From Apodospora peruviana (Eukaryota > Ascomycota > Sordariomycetes > Sordariales > Lasiosphaeriaceae), in the NCBI GenBank assembly GCA_033439685.1, contig JAUEDM010000006.1, positions 310,001-374,000 on the forward strand: a stretch of DNA of 64,000 nt, written 5' to 3'. Each line of letters begins with the position of its first letter. Within the stretch, counting starts at the first letter, position 1. The translations under genes and the position numbers were made by a program. This document shows, in pieces, positions 52,746 through 64,000 of this stretch. Under the pieces are notes generated by a model, which saw only the letters and a list, made by a program, of their open reading frames with translations, was not told the DNA's origin and searched no databases.

Positions 52746-52845
52746 AGTGTGGGCGCACGAGCCATGAGTCAGTCAACCCCGCATGCCTGCCTGTCAGTCA
52801 GTCAGGGTCACATGCCTGGAGCAGGCACCATGACATTGAATTTAT

Positions 52846-52974
52846 TGCGATCGTCAACGGTATATAACCCATTAGAATTCCAAAGGCTGACTGACACCTT
52901 TCGTATTCTGATATCCTTTTGCAATTAAGAGGGGTTAGGTGTAATGGTTCCCATCATTGCACTGGCTTGTCACA
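52846..52974 (-). repeat. MITE group C, truncated copy
   Basis: Contains GCGATCGTCAACGG, TATATAACCCATTAGA and ends GCACTGGCTTGTCACA, aligning with 37877-38042. It lies at the right border of the NLR island. Confidence 0.7.
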
Positions 52975-53914
52975 ATATATTATATAAAAGCGTGACGTTA
53001 AGTGACTTATAATTAGAAAATACTAGAATCATAATATTTAACTAATTATTGGTAATATACAGACGCGTAAAATAATATAGTAATCTTATTCATATGTATT
53101 TTAGTTAAATAAAATAAACTATTAAGATAAAAAGTCCCACCGTTGTTAAATAACTACGGCGGTGCTTTTTATCAAGATAATAATAATATTAATTAGAAAA
53201 ATCACAGGAATATTTCAGAATAAAACAACTATAGCAAAAGCTACGGTATTAACTAAACATAAGACAATTATACCAATTATAACCAAAGTTACCAAAATTG
53301 CAGACAGAACGAAAGTTATAATAAAATATCAATAAAACCATAAAAGAAACAACTAGTAAGCCCTTAGTAATGTAGAAAAGTTGTAATCGTAACGGCTTCT
53401 AAGGTTAAAAATAAGGACGTAAGAATTTGCAAATTAAAACCCTCAGCAGTTAAACTACCTAAAATAATACAATATTAATTACGGTAGTGCCGGAGAACTT
53501 GAAATAATTACAATAACTTCGTATTATTTAGCAAAAGTTGGAAAATTACGTAGCTCTTACATAAAATTATATATAGAAATACTGAAAACAAAGAATAATA
53601 TTTCTATTAAAGATTTATAATTTTCTTTTATTTTCGGCTGATCACAAGTTTATATTATAAAATAAAATAATAAACTGGATAGATATATTTTCCTTTAACT
53701 AGATTTCTTCATTAATAAACTTAAAAATAAAATTATTACATTAATAAAATTATAAATATATAAATTTAGGGTTTATAAACCATATATTGACAAAATAATA
53801 TATTTTGCTATAATAAAAACTAAAAAGCTAAAGCTACTGTACTTAACAAATAAAAAACCTAAATATTAAGTAATGATAATTATCGTAATAAAACTAAATA
53901 TTGGTTATTATAAA

Positions 53915-54573
53915 TGTTGCTACGTGGGATTTTACAGACCTGTAATACAGGGCTGTAGGTACGGCGGAAGTAGGGCGGCACTGGTCCGAGGCTGGCTTAC
54001 TACGTTGCATGTACGAGGTACAACAGCAGCTTCGTAAGGTGCTGAGGGAAGCAAAAAGAAGGCCTGTAGTACAAAGCTAAAAGGGCAGTTACAGTGAACT
54101 ATGCACTGTAAAAAACCGGGTTGCAGAGCTTGGTAAGTTACAATTCGCTGAGTTGTTATGACTGCTTGAGAGAAGAATAAAATTGCTTTCTATCTTGTTG
54201 CTTGCTTATTGCTTGCTTAAGGAATACTAAGTACAGGAGAGGAGAGTGCCTATTATAGGCTGTGTGGGCTTCTTGAGCCTTCTATCTTACTAGTACAAAA
54301 CTGGAATAGTAAAGTTCTAGTAAGTTCTGCCACGTAATCTGTGATTGCGTGGCTTGTGGCTCTAGAAGATTCAGTGGGGTTTATACCCCCTGAGTGGTTT
54401 AGGGGTGTTGAACGCCCTGTATTCTAGAGCTTTTGAAGCCTGACAGGGACCCGGTGGGCCCTGTAGTTCTAGAGGCTTCTACCTTGCAAGGCACTGGGTG
54501 CGTGCCTGCAGTTTAGTGTAAGCGCCTTGTAAGTTAGGGCATTTACAGGGCATTCAGAGGTTAGAAATTAACA
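53915..54573 (+). mobile_element. Solo LTR, family G, with perfect 5-bp target duplication
   Basis: 659 bp, TGTTGCTACGTGGG to GGTTAGAAATTAACA, flanked by ATAAA on both sides (53910-53914 and 54574-54578). It shares a CAGTGAACTATGCACTGTAA segment with family F and has nearly the same length. It is not AT-shifted, in contrast to the flanks, so it inserted after the flanks were mutated or escaped mutation. Confidence 0.85.
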
Positions 54574-54852
54574 ATAAAAATAACTACTATTATTTATTAT
54601 AAGCCCTACAATAAAATACCTTGATATATTAGCTATATCACAGTTAAACGAGTATAACCTAATCTTTGATTAAATTATGATAACTTTAGTTTTTAAAAAA
54701 TGATATAAAGAATAATGTATTAATGCCAAAATCCTCGGATTTGGCCTGGAACTGGCTTAGAACAGCTGAAAATAGTTTATAAGATCTATAAGTATAAAGA
54801 TCCAAGTGCAAAAGTAACTTCTTACCTTATCCTTTTCTCCGGTGTTATATAT

Positions 54853-55183
54853 AAGTCTTAGGTAGGTGGTAATCACGAAGAATATCGGTTCCCAAGAACA
54901 CACAAGATGCGCAGTTGACACAGCAACTATTGCCAAAGTATTTGTATTGATTATGCTGTAATAATCCTTTAAAAGAGTGCCAGATTCTTAAAACTATATA
55001 GAAATACTACGACCAATGAGAATGGACCCGAAGTCAGACCGCTCGGGTCCTGTCCCGAACCGTGCTTCCTCGGGACCGGCTGGCAGTTGGCGCCAGCTAT
55101 CCCTCTCATGGTCCTGATTTCTCAGGCATGCGGAACCGCCAGGCAGCCGCCACCTCCCCTCTAGGCCAATCTGGTTCGTAACA
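54853..55183 (-). repeat. Partial LTR, family D, copy 4
   Basis: Reverse orientation. TGTTACGAACCAGATTGGCC is at the right end (55183), and AGTTGACACAGCAACTATTGCC and AATCACGAAGAATATCGG lie to the left. The distal end is missing at about 54853. Confidence 0.65.
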
Positions 55184-55184
55184 A

Positions 55185-56011
55185 CGCAAACTACCATAGC
55201 AGCGCTACAATATAGCGTCTATTATAGCGGTCAAACCATCCTAGCGAGATCAACTACTCCAGCCACACAATAAGGCCTTGAAACTTTCAGCGCACCCCCG
55301 CAGAAGCTTTCAGTGGCTGTCGTTAAGCCGTGCAGGGCTCCTGCCCGACCGGGTTGACCGCTCCTTCCGCAACCACAACGCTCCTACCTTTTCGGTCAAT
55401 TGGTGAGTCATGACGTTAACGAACCACCTGCAGTCAATTCAACAAAGTCAAGGCCAATTAACAAGCCAGCCATCACAAGTCGGAAGCCAGTAAATCAAAG
55501 CCAGCTAGTCCAGCCGAAGCCTGGCGTCAAGCTAGTCGTCAAGCCAGTAAGTCAACGGGTCAACCGATCTAACCAGTAAACGACCACAACTAAGACAACC
55601 AAACGCGAATTAACGGTCGGCGTTTCAACAGTCGGCCGATCAATCAATACTCAGCTAGTCAATTAACAGTCAGGCAGTTAATTGATAGTCAGCCGGTCAG
55701 TCAATCGGTTGATTAAATATAGTCCATTAAGTAAAGTGCGGCAAATGCGGGACGCTCAGTAGGTGAGGGGTAGTGGTAGGTCTGGGGTATAATTAAAATA
55801 GTGGGTATGTAGGAAATACAGTATTTATATATGTAATAGCGCTTCAGTTGCAGTAATACATTCACTACAGGGCATGTCATTACGTCATCTAGTAGCCTTC
55901 AGGGGGTTAACTATCCAGGTGACATACGCTGTTATTAGTTTTGGGACTATTCTAGTAACGCCTCACTAGACTAGTTGCCCCCCCCCCCCCCCCCCAGGGG
56001 TCCCGCTCCGG
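55185..56011. repeat. Inverted-repeat element copy ending GGGGTCCCGCTCCGG
   Basis: From TATAGCGTCTATTATAGCGG through GAAACTTTCAGCGCACCC and AGCCAGTAAATCAAAGCC arrays to GGGGTCCCGCTCCGG at 55997-56011. It matches the right half of the 32-36 kb element. An 18-C run (55978-55995) sits where other copies have a short C tract. Confidence 0.6.
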
Positions 56012-56707
56012 TTTTATTAGGTAATTTATACTTTTTATCTTTAGCAATAATTTTAAATGCTCTTAGTAATACAGCTTAACTTAATATTCGATGAATAATA
56101 ACTATTGATAACAAAGACATTTTACTCTACGCCGTTCTTTATATATTATATTAGCGATATATTATAATAAGCGGAGATTACTACCCTTAAAACCCTTATA
56201 CTAAATAAACGTTTTTAATATTATTCTATATTTAACAACTAAGTATTTATAAACATTAATATGTTTATTAAAAGTATTAGTATTGTTAAATATAACTACT
56301 TTTACATTTAAACAGTTAAAATACAAAATGCAATAGAAAACCTACTTACTAAATATCGTAGATAAAAGGCGCTATAGTCCGTAATAAGGGATATTAAAGC
56401 TATATTTACCTCTTATGTTTGTATTATTATTTATGATTTAATACTTATATTTAGGATTATTAAGGATATTCTATATTTCTAAGCTTTATATATTTATTAT
56501 AGTTATTAATGTATAACGGTGCTTTAACAACATTTTCTATCATCAAGTATGTTATATAGTTTTAGACTTGGCCATTTCCGTCTAGCTAATACTAACTAAT
56601 ATCGTTAATTTACTACTTTTCCAATTATACGATTCGTAACTACGCGTAATAACGTATAATTATACTAGCTTTCTATCTATAGTATATTATTCATACACCG
56701 CTATGCG

Positions 56708-57410
56708 CTAAGGCGTGTCGGAACCTGAAACTAAATCTGTACAGGAAAACCGTACCCTCACAAGTAGGGTGAAAAACCGGCACCGACAATCAAGGAACAC
56801 ATCAGTGACTGAGCCTGTGAATACAAAAGAAGAAGGCGTTCTGGCTTTCGAAGGAGGGGGTTTCAACCTGCCAACTCCAGTTCTAAATTCCTTGCTAGAT
56901 TGTACATTGGTAATCTTCCCGCATCCATCAGCCAGCTCAGGATCCTTCCTTCTCGTTAGCCGTGCAGCTGGGGGATCAATGCCCTGTAAAACAGAGTGAA
57001 AATCCCGTCGAGTCCGAATATCTGCTCTCTCCCATTTTCGAGTCATTGGTGGAGCCAAACACCATACGACTAGGTGTTCGACAGTTTCACGGCCTTCACC
57101 GCACTCGCAAAAAGGTGTTAGAATCGTTGGGACACCCCGTTTGAATAGGAAGTCCCGGAGCCCGATAGCACCAGTTCGAATCTGGACCAGTAGTGAGCTT
57201 TTCGCCTTGTTGAGGCCTTTATGTCTCTTGAGTGTTTTATCTCTGAATAGGGTCTCTTTTTGGTGGTCGAGATCGTCCGCTGGTCTCATCGTTGCCCGGC
57301 CGTTCCGCTCTCTTAACCATCTTTCCCTCCATTACTCCTCCGCTATCCTGTCTGTGTCGGTGGTTCCCCCTGTAGTTGAAGTTAATACCTTCGCTACTTT
57401 TATTTAATTT
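56708..57410 (-). pseudogene. LINE (Tad-like) 3' fragment, RNase H/reverse-transcriptase C-terminus
   Basis: The minus-strand frame 57289-56708 reads SSLLVQIRTGAIGLRDFLFK then CECGEGRETVEHLVVWC, the conserved tail of fungal non-LTR polyproteins (the tract after RNase H with a CxC...HxxxxC knuckle). Upstream (57410-57290) the reading continues with a stop in AEE-TAA-WRERWLRERNGRAT. The reverse transcriptase and endonuclease parts are absent. After GKITNVQS the frame becomes low-complexity and runs into the 3' end. Confidence 0.68.
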
Positions 57411-57475
57411 TAGCTTTATTACTTATTATTTAATTATAAAATGAAGTTCTAATTCGTTATATTTCTTATAATATA

Positions 57476-57891
57476 TGTTACGAACCCGGATTTTTCACAG
57501 TAATTGGCAGCTGTGAACAGGTGTCCATGGCTGGCAACGGGTGACGACAGCCGCCTGACTGACCCAGGCGACCCGGTGTTCCGGTCCTGTGAGTCACAGA
57601 TGGCCCAGACGACCCGGTGGTTGGGTCTCATGGGTCACTTCTCATTGGCCGTAGTATTTTTATATAGTCGCGAGAGTCTAGCACTCTTGGGATGGATTTA
57701 TTTTGGCAGTAATCAATACAAGTACTTTGGCAATAGTTGTCGTGTCAACTGCGCATCTTGTGTGTTCTTTGGAACCGATACTCCTTGTGACTACCCCCTA
57801 CCTGAGACCTAACCCCTTTGTGACTCTGTTGAGCAACAGACACTCTTGTGGTCCTTGTGTCATCAAGGACACCCATACACAGGTTGTTACA
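57476..57891 (+). mobile_element. Solo LTR, family D, copy 2
   Basis: 416 bp, TGTTACGAACCCGG to CACAGGTTGTTACA. Aligns throughout with copies 1 and 3 (GCGAGAGTCTAGCACTC, CAATAGTTGTCGTGTC, CCCCCTACCTGAGACC). Target duplication unclear (ATATA/ATAAC). Confidence 0.72.
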
Positions 57892-58379
57892 ATAACCTTC
57901 AACTGTATTTTATTGTAAAGTTTTAACGATATATAATAAGATTTTTTAATACGTATAGTATAAACAAATCTCTTATCATATTCTTTATTAAACCTTAATT
58001 ATCCTTTATTATATATAATTATCAATGCTCATTTAGCCCATTCTAATACCTAGTCGAGCTCATTAGAGTCTTCCACTCTTCTACTTTTAATAACTAATAT
58101 ATAAACCTCAGTTTATATTTTTTTAATCATCCTATTCGAAATAATTATGAAATGCCATTTTATAAATACGGTATTTGAGCGGAATTAAAGAAATAATATA
58201 ATAACCGGACAAACAACTCGGCTAAGCGCTATAATAATTAAAAGGCCTTAACTTAAATAAGCGAGACAATACCCAAATGGAGTTAAATAAGCGTAATAGT
58301 TAAATACCCTAAAACAACCGATATAACAACTAAACGGGCTTAAATAAATATTACAATAATTAAAAGGTTTTAAATACCA

Positions 58380-59925
58380 TAGTGGAAAATTGTAGATAGA
58401 AACTAGCCTAGGTGCGATGATTTAGGTCAGTTGGCTACCCACTGAACTAGGTTAGGGACACTCAACTAGGCTAGGGAGCTCAGGGAGTTATTTGATTGGT
58501 CAGATCGGCACATACACTGGAACATTAATTACAGTGGTCAAGCCCCTCTAACCTCAACTGGGCCAGCCTCTGAGCGCAACCGACCATAGCGGCGCAACCA
58601 CAACGCTGCTGAGCCGACCAGGTAGATAGGCGCTGCATGACCTCAACGCTCCTACACTTTTCAGTCCATTAACAAATTATAACGGCAACGGACCACTTTG
58701 CAGTTAATTTAACAAATGTAAGTCAATTAAATCTAGAGGTAGTTTTGCAGAAATATGCGGAACGTCTTCCTAGACTATTTTACATCCAACCCTGAAAACT
58801 TTCTTGGCCTGCCAAATCACTGCTTTGTACTGTAAAACCACGTATCTTAGGGCTAGCAACCCACCCACCTCCGCTATAAATCGGATACCGCGTAATGTAT
58901 TGTCTTGTCAATTAAATCAACTACCGAAATCAATCAATCAAGCAAATACGCTCAATTCGTACAAAGTAGCAATAAAATCTAGATTTATAAATGCATTTAT
59001 ACTTAGGTAATAGGGCCAAAATTGGCATTTATCTCTGCATTTCAATTTTTATTAATTGTTAAGACGCATTAAAGCCTTTACGATACTTTTCAACTGTGTA
59101 TAGTATGTAGAATAGCGTTTGTAACCTCGTTGACCCTTGCAACCGGACTGGCCAATTGATCCGGCGATAACGGGACTTACAAAACCGTCGTACCGGTTAT
59201 ACCGCAACTATCTCGACTGCTGCGACTACCCCGGCCGTCTTGGCTGCCCCAACCGCAACCACAGGTCCGGCTTATAACGGTCAAAGCCATATTGTATCCT
59301 TTGAACTGCACGACGAACTTCCTTATAGTATTAATATTACTAACCCTTTTCCTTTTACAGTCAATTGAAGCCAGTCCAGCCAATCAGAGCCAGCCAAATC
59401 AATCATAGCCAATCGACCAGCCAAAGCCAGTCAAGCCAGTCGGTCGTCAAGCCAATAAGTCAGCCAATCAACTCATAAACAACTACAACTAACATAATCA
59501 AACCCCAATCAGCGTTGGCGTTTTAACAGTTGGCCAGTCAATCCAACAAGTCAATCAACCTTCAGCGGGTCGGTCAATTGGCCAATTAAGCACAAAGTAG
59601 GAAATATAAGGTGGCAAAGTATAGGGCAGTGGGTGCAGGGCGGTAGGTGCGGGGTACTAGTGTGTGTAGAACATGATCAACATAGTAGTTATGTAGTAAT
59701 AGAGCGTATATGCAATGGCGCATTAGTGGCAGTGATATAGTGAATACAGTGTCCGGTGGTGACTAGACAAATTGACCACTTGGACACCATGCCCTGTAAA
59801 AGGATACAATACGAATTTACGAGACTTTGTTGGTTCAATTGGTTATATACTGTGTACGACCGTCACATACAGGGCATGTCAATTAGTGGCGGGTAAACTA
59901 TTCTAGTAAGCCTCGCTGTTATTAC
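58380..59925. repeat. Degenerate inverted-repeat element copies
   Basis: 58385-58700 matches 43075-43480 (AACTAGGCTAGGGAGC, GATCGGCACATACACTGG, CAACGCTCCTACACTTTTC). 59340-59740 has AGCCAGTCAAGCCAGTC arrays and the ATAGGGCAGTGGGTGCAGGGCG end type seen at about 35000-35060. No transposase. Confidence 0.5.
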
Positions 59926-60404
59926 TTAACTTCGCAAATGATTTCTACACTAAATGAATGAAGTCCTTAGTTTAAGTCCGAATGAAGCGTAGGGTTGTAA
60001 AAGGTTAGAACAATTCTTTACTTATACGAGGAAAAAAAGAATAAATAATATAATTTGCATTACCAAATAAAATAAGAATATATTTAGGTATTACGTCGGT
60101 ATTAATTCAAATGGGCATTTTATCTTTACCTACCTTAAAGTCCTAATAGTCTAATCTACGAATTCTAATACTTATAATCTTATTACACTAGTTAAAGCGA
60201 TATTTATTATTAGTAAACAGGTACTGCTATTTATAATAATACCAAGTATTATATTAGATAAAAAGCACTTCAATGAGGTTTTTAATGAGAAAGCGGCTAT
60301 ATTAACGATCAACCCACCTTAAACTAGTTTAACTATTAAAAGTTATATTTTAACCCATTTAATAAGACGGACAAGAGGTTATTTATACTAAATAAATACG
60401 GTAG

Positions 60405-60974
60405 TGTTACGAAGCTGGATTGGCTACGAGGATTTGACAGCTGGCGACGGGTGACAGCAGTTGCCTGGCTGACCCAGGTGACCCAGTGTTTGGGTCCCAT
60501 GGGTCACTTCCCATTGGCTGTATGTATTATTTTTATATAGTTGCGAGAGTCTAGCACTCTCGGGATGGATTTATTACGACAGTTATCAATACAGGTTCTT
60601 TGGCAATAGTGGTTGTGTCAACTGTGCATCTTGTGGGTTCTTTGGAACTGATACTCTTTGTGACAATGTACGCACAGGCCTGGCGGGCAAAGGAGGGGTG
60701 TAGACACGTGACCTGCAAGTGGCTCGTGCACCTACACCAATTCCTTCGCTCGAGCGCATTGTAATTTGCTCTTTCTTCTTTTTCTTCTTTGTCTTACTAT
60801 TTTCATAGCATACTATAGATTATAGGAGCTTGACCCTTCTTTCTTACGTGGCACGTGACACTCTTTAGGATTACCCGTACCTAAGACCTAACTAACCCCT
60901 TTGTGACTCTATGGAGCAACAGACACTCTTGTGACTCTAGTGTTGTCAAGGACACCCATACACAAGTTGTTACA
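60405..60974 (+). mobile_element. Solo LTR, family D, copy 3, perfect target duplication and nested repeat
   Basis: TGTTACGAAGCTGG to CACAAGTTGTTACA, flanked by GGTAG on both sides (60400-60404 and 60975-60979). Repeat E copy 2 is nested at 60661-60859. Confidence 0.85.
60661..60859 (+). repeat. Short dispersed repeat E, copy 2
   Basis: 199 bp, TGACAATGTACGCACAGG to GGCACGTGAC, inserted in LTR D copy 3. Flanks ACTCTTTG (60653-60660) and ACTCTTTA (60860-60867) form an 8-bp target duplication with one G/A difference. CACGTG E-box-like sites lie near both ends. Confidence 0.8.
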
Positions 60975-61099
60975 GGTAGTTATTATATAATTAAGTTTTA
61001 TTACCGTTATTTTATTCCTTCTTTTACTCTATATTACTTATTTAGTGTAATCTTTCGACGTTAAAACTTTCCAAATTTATAAACATTTCTATTAAAAAC

Positions 61100-61758
61100 T
61101 GTTGAGCTGTATTACTTCTACAGGGCTACCTTTAGCTCCATAGAAGGTGGTGCAAGTTGTAGTACGGCTTGCAGCCTGCACAGCGGAAAAACTGTAGAAG
61201 CGACAGCGGTACGGAAGCTGTAGGGGGGAGCAATAGAATAAGAATACAGTGAACTGTGCACTGTAACAAAGTGTAAGTGAACAATTCAACTTAGACACAA
61301 GTGCTGTACAGCAAACTATGCGTCGTAGACAAGAGAGGAGAGTTCTATTGTAAGACAAAATCTTGTTGGCTAAAATACACGATCTCAATCCTTTTTGTTG
61401 ACCACTGACAATCTCAACAACAAGGATAAAAAGAGAGAGAAATGCAGGCCTAACTTATAGCCGTAGGCCTGTAAGAAACTGGAATACAGTTGATTATAAA
61501 TTACTGTTATTCCAGAGTCTTCTATAAGTCTATTAATCCTTGAAGGCAGTTACTAGAATCTTTTATGGGCTTGGGAGCCCCTGAAGACTGCGTTGTGATT
61601 TCTGTAGTTTTTAGACCATTCTGTGAGACCGTGACCCTTGAGCATTACCGGGGCAATGGGCCCACAATAGTCAACACTACTGTAAGTCAGTGATCAGCAC
61701 TGCTGCTCACTTGTTGGGAACCACTGATAGCCACTGTATGAAGACATTCAGTTTAACA
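61100..61758 (-). mobile_element. Solo LTR, family F, copy 2
   Basis: 659 bp, TGTTGAGCTG to TTCAGTTTAACA, reverse complement of 39686-40329. Flanks AAAAC and AAAAT form a 5-bp target duplication differing by one C/T transition. Confidence 0.78.
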
Positions 61759-62503
61759 AAAATAAATTGTAAACCCTTTTAATTATAGTCAGGTTAAATA
61801 TATAAAAATTAACTTCTTCAAAGGTTTTATGTTATGAAAAAAATGGGTATATAAAAGTCTTCAATTTTACTAGCTTAGAAATACTTAGGGTTATTCCTTT
61901 ATAATCTTATAGTAGTATTAAATAAGTTTAAACTCCTTATTTTTCTATATTTGATAACGATATTTTAACTTAAAGGTCGGTTATATTAATAACTAAACTA
62001 AATAATTTTCTAACTACAGAAGTGAAAACTTTATTGCATAACGTTAAAAGTATAATTGACAGCTTTTAAAGTAGTTGAAACTAAAAATGCCGTTGCTGCT
62101 ATTACTTCTTGGTATTATATAAAGTAAAGTAATAACTTTATAAATAAACTTCGGCTAAACTTGTAAATTTTTTAGGTATATTTTTAACTACATAAAAAAG
62201 CTATTAAAAGTAATATTTTTATTAGTTTTATAATACATTATATATTATAAATGCAGGATAACACATCTAATATACTTAATATACATTCCGTTATTAAGAC
62301 GGCTTGAAAGCGCTATGTGAAATAAATATAAATTTCAGAAACTATTGATAAAACTTGGGGAATCCCCGTTTCGTAGTATGCTTTATTTAGCCTTATTATT
62401 ATTATCAATATAAAGTTTAAACTAGCTATAATAAATACGGATGTATTACTACTGTTATAAAGGATAAAAAGCGGCTATGTAAGCCAAAGGGGGCACTTGT
62501 GGC

Positions 62504-64000
62504 TTGAGTGGCTTGCAGATCATTCCGTCGTCCGCTTTCGGACCACTTCACAGCCAGAACACCCCATTTCTATTGCACACAACTTCGTCAAACAACATCA
62601 ATTTACAAACTGATTTCAATTCTGTATTCAAAATCGATCAAGAATGCCTTCTAAATGACAGTATTCTGAGTCCGACCTTCTTGAAGCTATTGATTGATCT
62701 TGCTCGAAAGTCTGGGGAGATCCGCGCACTGGGGAAAAGTATGTAATTCCGTACTCGACTTTGAGAAACCGGTTGGAGAAGACTAAGCCTAGAAATGAAG
62801 CCTTTATTCATCTTCAACGTTTGTCCCCCTTCCAGGAAGAAAGACTAGCCGATTGAATCAAGAATCAACAAGCCATACCTAGGGGTTCTGATTATCCACT
62901 CGCAGCTCATGATTATTGCTACGCATCTCCTCCGTATCAATGGGGATGAGCGGCCACTTGAAAAGCGATGGATCCAGGGTTTTCTTTGAACGAATAAGTC
63001 TGTGGGAGCCTGCGGGCCAAACGGGTCGATTCGACGAAGTTGACCGGCGCCACAAAGGATATATATAATCGAGGAATTGTTCAAGATGTTCCGGCTTCTT
63101 ATCGTCCAGAAGATCAAGCCGAATACCGGTACAACAAGGATAAAATGGAGATCATGGAAGGCCAGGGGGTTAACGTCATCGTTTTGGGAGACTCAGCATA
63201 CAAAGCAGTGGTTAAAAAACAACCTGGTTCTCGCACCTGGACCACTTTTGTGGAGTGTATCTCGGCTGAGGGGGAAAGCGGTCCAGGAGCAGTGGTTTCC
63301 TCGTCATCTTAAGGATTTCCGTCTTTGGAAGACCCACGCAACAAAAAACGGCTGGACAGACGACAAAACAGGCCTCGAATGGCCGCAGGAGATCTTTATA
63401 CCACTGACTGCACCAGCTGATCCGAAGGACTACCGACTTCTTATTCTGGACGGCCATCACACCCACGTAACGGACAACTACATGCTTTCCTGCTTCCTGG
63501 CCAACATCTACCTAATTTACCTACCTCCCCACAGCTCCCACGTTGTACAGCCTCTCGATTTGGGAAGCTTTTTCGTCCGTCAAACAACACTACCGGGCTT
63601 ATGTTAGTAATGCTGTATTTTACAGAGATGAGACTTTTATGGGGCAGTAGGATGTTGTTATCTTGTATGTATAAGGCTCGAAAAGAAGGGTTACGGCCAT
63701 CAAACTGCCTAGGAGGTTGGCGGGCAACCAGATTGTGGCCACTCAACAAAGATCAAATTACTGTCAAGCCCCTTACTGTTAGAAAACAGTAATAAGCGGT
63801 TTATTCCGACTAAAACTGCCGTGCAAATAAACCCCTTTCCTCAGCTACTCCCCCCCCCCCCCCCCCCCCCAAAGTTCAAGACGACGACGGCTTCTGGAAG
63901 ACTCTCTGTAAGGCCCTAGAGTTGACAAAGGCTTTGGCACAACTAAACATCCACAACAACGGGGATAGAATGCAAAGGGCTTTGTTTAAAAAGCTTGTCA
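62504..64000 (+). pseudogene. Degenerate pogo-like transposase, runs off the window
   Basis: Blocks in changing frames follow the order of a fungal DDE_1 transposase. PRNEAFIHLQRLSPFQEERL and ADWIKNQQAIPRG (62785-62880) are the helix-turn-helix region. YRYNKDKMEIMEGQG (about 63125) is the first catalytic block, and QPGSRTWTTFVECISAEG (63220-63275) follows. DYRLLILDGHHTHVT (63428-63472) and LPPHSSHVVQPLDLGSF (63520-63570) carry the second and third Asp. The later KVQDDDGFWKTLCKALE (63873-63925) is the C-terminal coiled region and continues past 64000. Several stops (for example near 62946) and at least three frame changes inactivate it. It differs from the 30-32 kb element. A poly-C run at 63850-63870 interrupts it. 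Confidence 0.75.
63850..63870 (+). repeat. Poly-C tract
   Basis: About 21 consecutive C. It lies inside the broken transposase. Length is likely unreliable in assembly. Confidence 0.8.

Larger units (their letters stand above)
52975..62503. other. AT-rich, RIP-like transposon graveyard (right block)
   Basis: No credible host gene. Parts such as 52975-53910, 56017-56700, 57895-58380, 59930-60400 and 61760-62500 are extremely AT-rich and hold nothing else I can recognise. Repeat copies with balanced composition are listed separately. Confidence 0.7.

Noticed and set aside
54994..55197. 67-codon frame at the end of LTR D copy 4
   Set aside because: Lies within a non-coding LTR, and the same region is closed in other copies.
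42464..57891. Complete LTR retrotransposons bounded by LTR D copies
   Set aside because: Intervals between copies hold no gag/pol remains, and copies 1 and 3 have their own target duplications, so they are solo LTRs.

Overview
The window looks like chromosomal DNA of a filamentous ascomycete, probably a Sordariomycete-like Pezizomycotina. Genes carry short 47-83 nt GT-AG introns with CTAAC-type branch sites. HET-domain and HeLo-NACHT genes, fungal Fot1/pogo and Tad-like elements, intron-bearing tRNAs and long AT-rich stretches consistent with repeat-induced point mutation (RIP) all point the same way. Compartments and RIP were judged by eye, not computed.

Layout. (1) 0.6-24.8 kb is a GC-balanced gene block. 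It holds tRNA-Leu(AAG), a HET-ankyrin gene, a SET-domain gene with a signal peptide, a nucleotide-sugar 6-dehydrogenase divergent from a chitin-synthase-like GT2, a membrane-anchored beta-helix protein, a GH127 beta-L-arabinofuranosidase divergent from an MFS sugar transporter, a second HET-ankyrin gene, two broken genes (DUF3669-like and F-box-like) meeting at their 5' ends, and tRNA-Gln(CTG). (2) 24.9-32.06 kb is a decaying border: a P450 pseudogene and a multi-pass membrane-protein pseudogene, the latter split by a full-length Fot1/pogo transposon whose own transposase is dead. (3) 32.06-47.6 kb and 52.8-62.5 kb are AT-rich transposon graveyards with TA-flanked inverted-repeat elements, three MITE groups, several solo-LTR families and two Tad-like LINE fragments. 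(4) 47.9-52.75 kb is a gene island inside this graveyard: an intact HeLo-NACHT-ankyrin-ZZ NLR-type gene, head-to-head with a truncated NB-ARC gene. (5) 62.5-64.0 kb holds a second, broken pogo-like transposase that runs off the window.

Two themes stand out. The 5.7-18.4 kb set (dehydrogenase, GT2 synthase, beta-helix protein, GH127, transporter) could be a surface or extracellular polysaccharide making and processing locus; this is inference from gene content and paired promoters. The HET and NLR genes make the window rich in non-self-recognition / regulated-cell-death genes, and the best preserved NLR sits between RIP-damaged repeats.
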